A stretch of 64,000 bases of DNA from Cytophaga sp. FL35 (GTDB lineage Bacteria > Bacteroidota > Bacteroidia > Flavobacteriales > Flavobacteriaceae). The DNA lies in the NCBI RefSeq assembly GCF_014349235.1, contig NZ_JACSOH010000002.1:62001-126000 (forward strand). Direction: 5' to 3'. Within the stretch, counting starts at the first letter, position 1. Each line of letters opens with the position of its first letter. Both the position numbers and the translations under genes were made by a program. The notes beneath the pieces were generated by a model. That model did not search any database. It had not been told where the DNA came from and saw only the letters and a program-made list of their open reading frames with translations. Positions 56,244 to 64,000 of the stretch are shown piece after piece.

Positions 56244-57308
56244 ATGATTCAGACCATAACCAATAAGCAAGAGTGGAAAAAATGCATAAACACTTTTCCA
56301 CATCATGATTTTTACCACACGTATAGCTACCATGAATTATCTAAAAAACAAGAGGAACAGCCTATTCTGTTTTCTTATGAAGACGCTAATGGGCTTGTAG
56401 CCCTACCCCTTTTAATCAGAAATATAAAAGGCACCAATTACAAAGATGCCACCTCAGTTTATGGATATGCCGGACCGTTAGTTTACAAATTCAAAACGGA
56501 ATATGATAATTCAAAATTTAAAATTGAATTTCAAAAATTTCTTATTAGTGAAAATATCGTATCCATATTCTCTAGGCTACATCCATTTATAGAATACCAA
56601 GATCAAGTTTTAAAGGGGTTGGGCGAAATTTCCAATCCAGGTTCCCTCGTGAACATAGACTTAAAAAAACCTATTGAGGAGCAAAGGGCGTGTTATGGTA
56701 GCAGGCTCAAAACTTATCTGAACAAGGCCAGAAAAAGTTGTAGTGTTTATCTAGGCAGCACGGAAGAGGACATTCAGGAATTTATATCCATATATCACGA
56801 AAATATGGATCGGGTGGGAGCAAACGAAGGTTACTTTTTTGATGAAAGATATTTCTACAGGCTTTTATTAAGCTCTGAATATGAAACCGAACTTCTTCTT
56901 TGCAAATCAAATGAGACCGATGAAATAATTGCCGGGGCCATTTTTATTCTAACCGATGATATCGTGCAATATCATTTGTCTGGAGCGAAAACGGAATATT
57001 TAGACCTAGGAGGTATCAAACTAATAATAGACGAAATGCGATTAAGAGCTAATGAGATGGGCTTCAAATATTTTAATCTAGGAGGAGGAAGAGCCAACAG
57101 AGAAGACTCACTTTTGTCCTTTAAATCAAGCTTCAGTAAAGACCTGGTTCCCTTTAAACTATGGAAATATATTGTTAACCAAGAAATTTATGACTACCTA
57201 ATTGAAAAAGAGCTTAAAAGAGTGAGTAGTTCCATAACGGATGAAGAACTGGAGTTTTTCCCTGCATACAGAATTATCCCTAAAAAAAATTCTTTGACCA
57301 ATGGTTGA
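56244..57308 (+). CDS. FemAB/GNAT-like acyltransferase
   Basis: Cytoplasmic acyltransferase of about 354 residues with the two-GNAT fold of FemAB and peptidoglycan-bridge-type enzymes. Visible features are LPLLIRNIKG, YGYAGPLVYK, IFSRLHPFIEYQD, RLKTYLNKARKS, SIYHENMDRVGANEGYFFDE and YFNLGGGRANREDSLLSFKS. FemAB enzymes transfer amino acids from tRNA to muropeptides; relatives acylate other envelope substrates. The ATG at 56244 is chosen because a -7 element covers the earlier TTG. The gene overlaps the next by 8 bp, so they are translationally coupled. Confidence 0.78.
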   Translation: MIQTITNKQEWKKCINTFPHHDFYHTYSYHELSKKQEEQPILFSYEDANGLVALPLLIRNIKGTNYKDATSVYGYAGPLVYKFKTEYDNSKFKIEFQKFLISENIVSIFSRLHPFIEYQDQVLKGLGEISNPGSLVNIDLKKPIEEQRACYGSRLKTYLNKARKSCSVYLGSTEEDIQEFISIYHENMDRVGANEGYFFDERYFYRLLLSSEYETELLLCKSNETDEIIAGAIFILTDDIVQYHLSGAKTEYLDLGGIKLIIDEMRLRANEMGFKYFNLGGGRANREDSLLSFKSSFSKDLVPFKLWKYIVNQEIYDYLIEKELKRVSSSITDEELEFFPAYRIIPKKNSLTNG

Positions 57309-58545
57309 AAACAATCCATTTTTATCCAAGGAGTTCTCTGGCGTTTGGATGAAGCATTTTGGCGAATCCCAAGAAATTGAATCACCAAACTTTATAAATC
57401 CGGTTAAATTTATAAGGCATCCGAAACTACCGGTCAAGCAAAACATAGGTAGCACACTTACGAAAGGGATTGGCTACCAAAAGAGCAAGCCCGAAAAGAT
57501 GGAAATTAACGGTACGTATCTCCTTTATGATATACCTTCCTATTTTAACAATGAAACAGCAGAATCTAAAAAAATTGGATTTCTAAGCACTAAACAATAC
57601 CCCGGTTATTTAATTGAGCTTACCGCATTTGCCAACTACCAAGAGTACTTACAAAAGACTTTTAGCAAAAGTAGCCGCTACAAGCTTAATAAATACAAAA
57701 AGAGATTGGAGGAATGCTTTGATATAAGATATCAAATGATATGGGGGACTGTGGAAATCGAAGCTTATGATAAAATTTTTGATACGTTCAAAAATCTTTT
57801 GGAAAAGCGTTTTGATGACAAGGAGGTGTATAATAATAATTTGGACCCAAAGGAATGGAACTTTTACAAAGAGGTAGTCTACCCTTTACTCCTAGAGAAA
57901 AAAGCAGGCCTTTTTGTTATCTATGATGAGGAAACCCCTATTGGGATTACTCTTAATTACTTTTCTGACACTATTATTTTCGATGCCATAACAGTTTTTG
58001 ATATTGATTATGCCAAGTTTCATTTAGGGTCAGTGACCATAATGAAAATTCTAGAATGGGGATGGGAACACCATTTTAAGATTTTTGATTTCTCAAAAGG
58101 TCATTATGAATATAAAACGCGTTGGGCCACTCAAAAATATGATTTTGAATATCATATCTATTATGATAGAGATTCTATCAAATCTAAAATGCTTGCCAAT
58201 TGTATACAGCAATTTTATCAACTGAAACAACAATTAAGAGACAGAAAATTAAATGAAAGATTGCATAAACTCACCTACGTTTTAAAAAAGAATAAGAAGC
58301 TAAAAGAGAAAACATTCGATTATTCCTTTTCAAACCTGGAATCAGAAATTATACCAGACCATTTAGAAGAGTTAAATCCTAAGAAATTAGTGAATAAACA
58401 CCTTAAAACAATTGCTTTTGACTTTCTATATCTAAACAATGAGTGTATGAAAAATCTTAGAATCTATAAGAGCGACCAGAACGAAATTGACTATTTGCTC
58501 ATAGGAAACCAAAGGCAAATTGGGGTAAAAATCAATAATCACTAG
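57301..58545 (+). CDS. GNAT-type (CelD/BcsL-like) acyltransferase
   Basis: A 414-residue cytoplasmic acyltransferase in the Acetyltransf_6 group. The N-terminal 90 residues form a variable region, then come SRYKLNKYKKRLEE, NLLEKRFDDKEVYNNNLD, YPLLLEKKAGLFVIYDEETP and the family mark IFDFSKGHYEYKTRWATQ. It starts 8 bp inside the previous gene. It is clearly paralogous to the third acyltransferase at 61039: both have LLEKRFD(D/E)K followed by NNNL, and YPLLL then LFVIYD. Likely role: acylation of a sugar or lipid-linked precursor. It is followed by the MBOAT gene with a 22-bp gap. Confidence 0.8.
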   Translation: MVENNPFLSKEFSGVWMKHFGESQEIESPNFINPVKFIRHPKLPVKQNIGSTLTKGIGYQKSKPEKMEINGTYLLYDIPSYFNNETAESKKIGFLSTKQYPGYLIELTAFANYQEYLQKTFSKSSRYKLNKYKKRLEECFDIRYQMIWGTVEIEAYDKIFDTFKNLLEKRFDDKEVYNNNLDPKEWNFYKEVVYPLLLEKKAGLFVIYDEETPIGITLNYFSDTIIFDAITVFDIDYAKFHLGSVTIMKILEWGWEHHFKIFDFSKGHYEYKTRWATQKYDFEYHIYYDRDSIKSKMLANCIQQFYQLKQQLRDRKLNERLHKLTYVLKKNKKLKEKTFDYSFSNLESEIIPDHLEELNPKKLVNKHLKTIAFDFLYLNNECMKNLRIYKSDQNEIDYLLIGNQRQIGVKINNH

Positions 58546-58567
58546 AAATCAATTTAAACCACGATAC

Positions 58568-60019
58568 TTGTTATTTAACTCCTTAGAATTTTTACTATTT
58601 CTACCCTTGGTCTTCATTTTGTACTGGATGGTTTTTCACAAAAACCTAAGAGCCCAGAACATTCTGATCATCATTGCCAGTTATATTTTTTACGGCTGGT
58701 GGGATTGGCGTTTTCTTCTACTCATTTTAATGAGCACATTAGTAGACTTCTTTGTAGGTCAACAAATATATAAGCATCAAAATTCGGGGAAAGCAAAATA
58801 TTGGCTCTGGGTTAGCATGGCCTTCAATCTAGGACTATTAGGTTTTTTTAAATATTTCAACTTTTTTGTTGACTCATTTATTGACATGTGGTCATTCTTT
58901 GGGTACGAAATGAAAAGTACATGGACGCTAAGGGTGATTTTACCTGTAGGTATTTCGTTTTATACCTTCCAAACAATGTCGTATTCATTTGACATCTATT
59001 TTAAAAAACTGAAGCCCGCAAATGACCTTGTTGCTTTTACAGCCTTTGTTGCATTTTTTCCACAGCTAGTTGCCGGACCCATTGAAAGAGCTTCCAATTT
59101 GTTACACCAGATTTCGAATAAAAGAGTTTTCAATTTTGACCAGGCCTCTAGCGGGATTAAACTTATGCTTTGGGGTTTCTTCAAAAAACTGGTGATTGCC
59201 GATGCTTTGGCTCCCATTGTCGATGATATTTTTCAAAACTATAGTGATTATCCGGCATCTACACTTATACTAGGTGTTTGCCTTTTTAGCTTTCAGGTGT
59301 ATGGCGATTTCAGCGGTTATACGGACATTGCCCTAGGAACCGCAAAGTTATTGGGGGTTGAATTAATGTCTAACTTTAAGTTCCCTAACTTCTCGCGTAA
59401 CGTGGCCGAATATTGGCAACGTTGGCACATCTCGTTATCGACATGGTTCAGGCACTATCTTTATATTCCCTTGGGTGGTAATAGGGTAGGTAAACTTTTA
59501 TCCATTAGAAATATTACCATAATTTTCGTGGTTAGTGGCTTTTGGCATGGTGCGAATTGGACCTTTATTTTCTGGGGAGCATTGCATGCGCTTTTCTATA
59601 TTCCCGTATTCTTAATGGGAAGAAACCGAATCTATGCCGACAATGTAATAGCAGAAAATAGTTGGTTACCATCCCTAAAGGAAATCGGACAGGTATTATT
59701 GACCTTTGCTTTGGTCACTTTCTCCAGAATCTTTTTTAGGTCTCCCACCCTAACCGATTCTTTTGCCTACATTAATAAAATTATCGAAGATTTCAGTTAC
59801 GCTCCCTATGTTCATCCGATGGGTTACCGAATGATCGATTTTTATGTTTTGATAGCCCTATTTACCTTTTATGAATATCTAATTAGAAAAGACGAGCGAA
59901 ACCCGTTCAAATTTAAATCTAGATATGTGAGGTTTTTTGTATACTCTGTTCTCATATTACTTATGTTGCTATTCTATGATGATGGTGTCAATAGATCGTT
60001 TATTTATTTCCAATTTTAA
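58568..60019 (+). CDS. MBOAT-family O-acyltransferase (AlgI-like)
   Basis: A 483-residue polytopic membrane protein that passes acyl groups across the inner membrane to exported glycans. It has about ten helices, the start MLFNSLEFLLFLPLVFILYW, VGISFYTFQTMSYSFDIYF and the catalytic histidine region VVSGFWHGANWTFIFWGALH, as in AlgI and DltB. The start codon is TTG (58568); its N-terminus fits the family well, and no better ATG exists. It precedes an SGNH-type protein by 3 bp, matching the AlgI-AlgJ/X type of pairing. Confidence 0.93.
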   Translation: MLFNSLEFLLFLPLVFILYWMVFHKNLRAQNILIIIASYIFYGWWDWRFLLLILMSTLVDFFVGQQIYKHQNSGKAKYWLWVSMAFNLGLLGFFKYFNFFVDSFIDMWSFFGYEMKSTWTLRVILPVGISFYTFQTMSYSFDIYFKKLKPANDLVAFTAFVAFFPQLVAGPIERASNLLHQISNKRVFNFDQASSGIKLMLWGFFKKLVIADALAPIVDDIFQNYSDYPASTLILGVCLFSFQVYGDFSGYTDIALGTAKLLGVELMSNFKFPNFSRNVAEYWQRWHISLSTWFRHYLYIPLGGNRVGKLLSIRNITIIFVVSGFWHGANWTFIFWGALHALFYIPVFLMGRNRIYADNVIAENSWLPSLKEIGQVLLTFALVTFSRIFFRSPTLTDSFAYINKIIEDFSYAPYVHPMGYRMIDFYVLIALFTFYEYLIRKDERNPFKFKSRYVRFFVYSVLILLMLLFYDDGVNRSFIYFQF

Positions 60020-60022
60020 GGG

Positions 60023-60982
60023 ATGAAGAAATTTGTATTAAAATGCTTGGTTTACGTATTTCTGATTTTACTGACCTTAGAAGGATTGGTAAGGCTTTTA
60101 CACCTATACACCGAAGACCCACCGAGATACATTGATGAGTATGGTGTAGAAAAGCGTGTTCCCGGTAGTTCAGGATACGCTGTAACCGGAAATAGAAATC
60201 AGAATTTTTCAGAGTTCAGGATCAATGAAGAAGGTTTTAACTCCAAAAATGAATTCAACCCCACCGCGGAAGATTATGAAATAGCATTAATTGGAGATTC
60301 ATTCATAGAAGGCTTTCATCAAGATTACTACATTTCTACCGGCGAGAAAGTAGAAGAAAAAATCAAAGATATTAGCATATATGAATATGGTTACGCCGGT
60401 TATGACTTGGCGAATCAAATGCATTTGATACACGCTTATAAAGAACAATTTGAATTAATTGATAAGATAGTCATCTACCTTAATTATGAAAGCGACCTTT
60501 CTAGGGGCGAGTACAGCCCTAATTATGCAAGGATCAAAATGCTGAATTCCACACTTTTCAAGATTCGTGATAACATCAAACTTTTGGCCTACGGTTCAAA
60601 AATTGGCATTCTAGAACCTTTCAAAAGACTTGCTCAAGGCAAAGCTTTTAGGGAGCCCCAAAATGGCTATCAAGAAAACGAGGTAAAGCTGTCGCAAGAA
60701 GAAATAGACGCACAAGAATTAAAACGACTTAACAATTTCAAAAGCCTGGTCACTCTTTACGGTTTTGACAAAGAAAAAACGGTTATTCTGCTAGACTCAA
60801 GAAAAACGGCCGATAGCTTTTTAAGATACTGTAAAGCCGAAAATATTGAGGTTTTAGATTTTGCATCCCATTTTAAAGCATCAAAAAAATCGACCACCTT
60901 AATTTACGACCATCATTGGAATGAACATGGCAGGGAGCTGATTGCGAAAACTATAGCAAATTACATTAAGGAAAATCCATGA
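60023..60982 (+). CDS. SGNH/GDSL-type protein, probable partner of the MBOAT enzyme
   Basis: A 319-residue protein with an N-terminal membrane segment (residues 4-25) and a periplasmic SGNH hydrolase fold. The Ser nucleophile motif GDSFIEG is at 91-97 and the C-terminal catalytic motif DHHWNEHG is at 296-303. In AlgJ/AlgX-type pairs such a protein receives acyl groups from the MBOAT partner and transfers them to polysaccharide outside the membrane. It starts 3 bp after the MBOAT stop, which strongly suggests a functional pair. The donor and acceptor are unknown. Confidence 0.8.
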   Translation: MKKFVLKCLVYVFLILLTLEGLVRLLHLYTEDPPRYIDEYGVEKRVPGSSGYAVTGNRNQNFSEFRINEEGFNSKNEFNPTAEDYEIALIGDSFIEGFHQDYYISTGEKVEEKIKDISIYEYGYAGYDLANQMHLIHAYKEQFELIDKIVIYLNYESDLSRGEYSPNYARIKMLNSTLFKIRDNIKLLAYGSKIGILEPFKRLAQGKAFREPQNGYQENEVKLSQEEIDAQELKRLNNFKSLVTLYGFDKEKTVILLDSRKTADSFLRYCKAENIEVLDFASHFKASKKSTTLIYDHHWNEHGRELIAKTIANYIKENP

Positions 60983-61038
60983 TAACTTTTCTTTTTTAAC
61001 TGAATTAAAATGAAGAAAAATTCAATTTATATACAAAA

Positions 61039-61983
61039 TTGGCAATTGAAGTAAAATATCGGTTTGTTTTTGATTTTTTTATGAAGGGTACCGTACCTCC
61101 AATGTACAAAGCCCCCATAAAAAATAAATTGACCAACAAATCTTTGCCCATCTCAATCAATCAAGCAGATTTTAAGAATATAAAACTCATCACAGTTTGG
61201 GATATTCCCGAGTATATAGATGTGCCTGAAGCCCCCCTTAACAAGAATATTTCCCGAAGAAAAATACGCCAATATAAAGGTTTCTTAATAGATCTTACAG
61301 GTTCTAAAAGTGTTGACGATTATCTTTTGAAACAGCTAAGTGCACGCAATAGAAAAAAGCTTCGCTCAAAAAAGAAAAGACTGGAAGCTGATCACAACAT
61401 CGAGTACTGTTTCTTTTATGGCAAAATGGAAAGAGCCGCCTACGATAAGCTCTTTTCTCAATTCGCAGCTCTTCTTGAAAAGAGGTTCGACGAAAAAAGA
61501 GTACACAACAACAACTTACATATTTGGCATTATTATCAAGAATTAGCATACCCCCTTTTACTTAAAAAAAGAGCCTCTCTTTTTGTGATTTATGATAAGG
61601 AACAGCCCATAAACATTGCCCTTCACTTTCATTTAGAGGATACCGTTTTCAGTTATATTCAAACCTATGATATTGCATATTCTGACTACAATATGGGCGA
61701 TATAAGCATGTTAAAAAGGCTGGAACTATTTTTTAGGCTGGGTATTAAGACCATCGATTTATCAATGGGAACTACGGATTATAAAATCAAATGGTGCAAC
61801 TACCCTTATCATCTATACTTTCATCTGTTTTACAGAAAAAACAATCTGATTTCATGGAGTAAAATGATAACAACTGCCTATAAACTTAGATTAAAACAAT
61901 ACCTAAGAGATAAAGATATCTTAGGTAAGCGCTTTCGACTTGACAAACTGAAGTACCGCCTGAAAGGTGCTTCTTCAGCATAA
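61039..61983 (+). CDS. GNAT-type (CelD/BcsL-like) acyltransferase, third copy
   Basis: A protein of up to 314 residues, paralogous to the one at 57301: RKKLRSKKKRLEADH, ALLEKRFDEKRVHNNNLH, YPLLLKKRASLFVIYDKEQP and KTIDLSMGTTDYKIKWC. It lacks about 60-90 N-terminal residues of that copy. The start is uncertain: TTG at 61039, ATG at 61081, or a frameshifted gene, because an ATG at 61010 opens a 14-codon frame that ends just past 61050. It lies 56 bp after the SGNH gene, on the same strand, and is probably the last gene of the run; its terminator is shared with the converging gene. Confidence 0.72.
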   Translation: MAIEVKYRFVFDFFMKGTVPPMYKAPIKNKLTNKSLPISINQADFKNIKLITVWDIPEYIDVPEAPLNKNISRRKIRQYKGFLIDLTGSKSVDDYLLKQLSARNRKKLRSKKKRLEADHNIEYCFFYGKMERAAYDKLFSQFAALLEKRFDEKRVHNNNLHIWHYYQELAYPLLLKKRASLFVIYDKEQPINIALHFHLEDTVFSYIQTYDIAYSDYNMGDISMLKRLELFFRLGIKTIDLSMGTTDYKIKWCNYPYHLYFHLFYRKNNLISWSKMITTAYKLRLKQYLRDKDILGKRFRLDKLKYRLKGASSA

Positions 61984-62010
61984 AAAAGCCCCTGAAAAAT
62001 CAGAGGCTTA
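61981..62010 (-). terminator. Intrinsic terminator shared by the acyltransferase and the Gfo/Idh gene
   Basis: On the minus strand AAGCCTCTGA pairs with TCAGGGGCTT (one G-T pair) around TTTT, followed by TTTTTT. The plus-strand acyltransferase stop overlaps the A run. Confidence 0.75.
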
Positions 62011-62026
62011 GATTACAATCAATTGC

Positions 62027-63370
62027 TTATAGTTTTGGCTCCCAACCTGGGGCGTACTCCCTTTTCCACCAGTCTTTCATCACTTTATCATTATTCAAGA
62101 CTTTACCAGTGGTTGTATCAATCTTTATGGTTTCCCCGGCATCTTGAGCCATATTGCCCAAATGGCAAAGCATGGTGGTAATGCTGGCATCCTTAATGTC
62201 CGAGTTCAATGATTTATCCTCACGAATTCCCGCAAAGAAATTGCTTACGTGGTTGACATCTAAAACACCTTCTCCCCTAGTATTGGTTCCGGTACTTTGG
62301 TCTCCATCTTCCTTTACATCTTTAATTTGGTTTCCTCCCAAATCATATAGTTGGTAACCTCCCCTACTAAGGGTGATAATACCTTTGCTACCATAAATGG
62401 TAATACCTCTACCCGGTTGATTAGGCATAATAAGACCCCTACTATGACCCGTCCAGGTGATAAATTTATCATCCCCGAACTTATAAGTAACCTGCTGGTT
62501 ATCTACAAATTCCCAATCGTCATCATATGCGTATTTTCCGCCATAGGAAGTTACACTATCGGGTAAATCAACCCCTAATGCCCATCTACAAACATCAATT
62601 TCATGGGTACCATTGTTATGAACTTCCCCGGTTCCCCAATTTTTGAACCAGTGCCAATTATACGGATGAATATTATCCCTAAAATCTTCCCTTACGGCAG
62701 GTCCTTGCCACATTTCCCAATCTAAGGTTGAGGGAACAGGAACCTTTTTACCCGTTCCTATAGAATCTCTGTTGTTGGAATAATAGGCTTCACCCTTAAA
62801 GACATCTCCGATAATACCCTCTTTGATCTCTTTTACTGCCAGCGCCGAAGATTTGGCCGATCGTTGCTGGTTACCCATTTGCACCTTCTTACCATATTTC
62901 TTTTGAGCCTCTACCAGTAAAGTATTCTCATAAGGGTTATGGCTACATGGCTTTTCAACGTACACGTGTTTACCTGCCTGCAGGGCTAAAATCGCCATTG
63001 GTGCATGCCAATGTTCAGGTGTCGCAATAAAAACGGCATCTACCTTTTTGTCTTCCAAAACCTTTCTAAAGTCTTTTTCGACCTTAGGAACATACCCGAT
63101 ATTCTTTTTACACCATTCATTATGCTCTTCAATAATCTTATCATCTACATCGCAACTATAGATAATTTTGGCATTCGAATCGGTATGAATAGCTTTGATA
63201 TGTGCTTTTGCCCTGCTACGCACCCCAATGATAGCGCAATTTATTTTATCGTTTGCCCCTAAAATTCTGGAATACCCCAAGGGTGACATCGCATTCATAC
63301 TGCCGCCAAACGCCAAACCTGCGGCACCCACGGAGGCTTTTTTGATAAAGTTTCTTCTATCCGAACTCAT
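62027..63370 (-). CDS. Tat-exported Gfo/Idh/MocA-family oxidoreductase
   Basis: NAD(P)-dependent sugar oxidoreductase, 447 residues, with a Tat signal (DRRNFIKKASVGAAGLAFGG) at the N-terminus. The Rossmann part has INCAIIGVRSRAKAHIKAIH, then IIYSCDVDD and VDAVFIATPEHWHAPMAILA, and the catalytic EKP motif in VYVEKPCSHNPYE. The C-terminal half shows WEMWQGPAVREDFRDNIHPY and NNGTHEIDVCRWALG. Exported members of this family are common in Bacteroidota, and several oxidise sugars at C3. It lies 55 bp downstream of a DUF1080 gene, and the two probably form one operon. Confidence 0.92.
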   Translation of the reverse strand: MSSDRRNFIKKASVGAAGLAFGGSMNAMSPLGYSRILGANDKINCAIIGVRSRAKAHIKAIHTDSNAKIIYSCDVDDKIIEEHNEWCKKNIGYVPKVEKDFRKVLEDKKVDAVFIATPEHWHAPMAILALQAGKHVYVEKPCSHNPYENTLLVEAQKKYGKKVQMGNQQRSAKSSALAVKEIKEGIIGDVFKGEAYYSNNRDSIGTGKKVPVPSTLDWEMWQGPAVREDFRDNIHPYNWHWFKNWGTGEVHNNGTHEIDVCRWALGVDLPDSVTSYGGKYAYDDDWEFVDNQQVTYKFGDDKFITWTGHSRGLIMPNQPGRGITIYGSKGIITLSRGGYQLYDLGGNQIKDVKEDGDQSTGTNTRGEGVLDVNHVSNFFAGIREDKSLNSDIKDASITTMLCHLGNMAQDAGETIKIDTTTGKVLNNDKVMKDWWKREYAPGWEPKL

Positions 63371-63425
63371 ATTCTTTAGTTTAAGTTTAGTTTGATATAT
63401 ACGTATTACGAACCTAAATAGTGGA

Positions 63426-64000
63426 TTACTTACTTAAATCCTTAATTTTAATATTTTTGAAAAAGACCAAATCTCCATGATCCTGAAGTAAGATATGCCC
63501 TTTATCCGCCTCCCCAAAATTGGGCCATTTTACATATTTGCTTTCAGAAACCAATTTTCTGTATGCATCACTTTTTCGCTCGTATTCCAATACTTTTTCA
63601 CCATTTAACCAATGTTCTACATGATTATCTTTTGAAATGATATGGGCTGTGTTCCATTCTCCAATGGGGTTAATAGGTTTATCCTCAGCTGCAGTTATTA
63701 AGTCATACAGAGAAGAAACTGTTCTGTTGCCATCTTTCCCCATTTTTGCATCGGGATGTTTATCATCATCCAATATTTGGTATTCCAGACCAATGGATGA
63801 ACCCGGGCCCTTATTGATATCTGTATTGACGTAGTATTTAATGCCACTATTACCTCCTTCTGTCAATTTAAAATCTACCTTTAATTCAAAGTCGCCGTAC
63901 AATTCTTTGGTAACTATGTCACCTCCGGCAGCAGATTCTTCTCCTCCTGAAGACAAAACACTTAACACACCATCTTTGATTTCCCAGCCATGATCCGGAA
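63426..64000 (-). CDS. DUF1080-family protein (3-keto-glycoside hydrolase-like), cut by the window edge
   Basis: The C-terminal part (about 190 residues) of a DUF1080 protein with a beta-sandwich fold related to laminarinase-type lectin-like folds. Seen are [66 protein letters not shown] and [16 protein letters not shown], all typical of this family. Its frame is open to the right edge, so its start and any signal peptide lie outside. DUF1080 members hydrolyse 3-keto-glycosides, usually after oxidation by Gfo/Idh/MocA enzymes; that fits the neighbouring gene. The substrate is unknown. Confidence 0.88.
   Translation of the reverse strand, partial: PDHGWEIKDGVLSVLSSGGEESAAGGDIVTKELYGDFELKVDFKLTEGGNSGIKYYVNTDINKGPGSSIGLEYQILDDDKHPDAKMGKDGNRTVSSLYDLITAAEDKPINPIGEWNTAHIISKDNHVEHWLNGEKVLEYERKSDAYRKLVSESKYVKWPNFGEADKGHILLQDHGDLVFFKNIKIKDLSK

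Noticed and set aside
1-64000. CRISPR arrays, insertion sequences, prophage or toxin-antitoxin modules
   Set aside because: No repeated spacer pattern, transposase or phage gene was seen in either strand.

Overview
The window is a 64 kb piece of a low-GC chromosome, almost certainly from a marine member of the Flavobacteriaceae (Bacteroidota). The evidence is an alternative complex III (act) operon joined to cytochrome oxidase genes, a type IX secretion (T9SS) C-terminal sorting domain, an ExbB/ExbD/ExbD cluster, a DUF2723 membrane protein, and promoters of the Bacteroidota form TTTG-N19-TAnnTTTG with no obvious Shine-Dalgarno sites. Most of the window is chromosomal core. I see no insertion sequence, prophage, integron or CRISPR array.

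Layout. 1-10928 (minus strand) is a respiratory operon read right to left: actA, actB, actC, actD, actE, actF, coxB and coxA (cut by the window edge). Together these form a menaquinol to cytochrome c to oxygen branch. 11164-11535 is a small SPOR-domain protein. 11581-16070 (minus) is the rimP-nusA-infB operon, followed by tRNA-Gln. 16669-20046 is a large DUF2723 glycosyltransferase-like protein. 20114-22502 (minus) holds a cysteine-less thioredoxin-fold protein, a membrane metallophosphoesterase and cutC. 22540-26948 (plus) holds a glycosylasparaginase, polA and a tiny protein that is just a signal peptide plus a T9SS sorting domain.

27153-30296 (plus) is translation: rplM-rpsI, then rpsB-tsf. 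This S2 protein carries a long C-terminal extension ending in a helix-hairpin-helix domain that resembles the tail of ActC. An M61 peptidase lies on the minus strand, then pyrH-frr, an RND/MMPL exporter, asnS, rpoN and a PAP2-like membrane protein. 39905-43011 (minus) is an energy-transduction cluster (ExbB, a small membrane protein, two ExbD) followed by an outer-membrane barrel. Then come tRNA-Ser, a tatD-ansA pair, a retropepsin-like protein, and the 2-oxoglutarate dehydrogenase genes sucA-sucB (odhA-odhB).

50379-61983 is an envelope and surface-polysaccharide region: a hypothetical protein, galE, a DegT-type aminotransferase, waaA (Kdo transferase), a sugar/H+ symporter, a 43-residue membrane peptide, and then a plus-strand run of three FemAB/CelD-like acyltransferases around an MBOAT O-acyltransferase and an SGNH-type protein. 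This run is the best candidate for an undescribed system: a surface-glycan or peptide acylation module. The window ends with a Tat-exported Gfo/Idh/MocA oxidoreductase and a DUF1080 protein (cut by the edge), a pairing known from 3-keto-glycoside catabolism.

All functions are read from sequence motifs and gene order. No database search was run.
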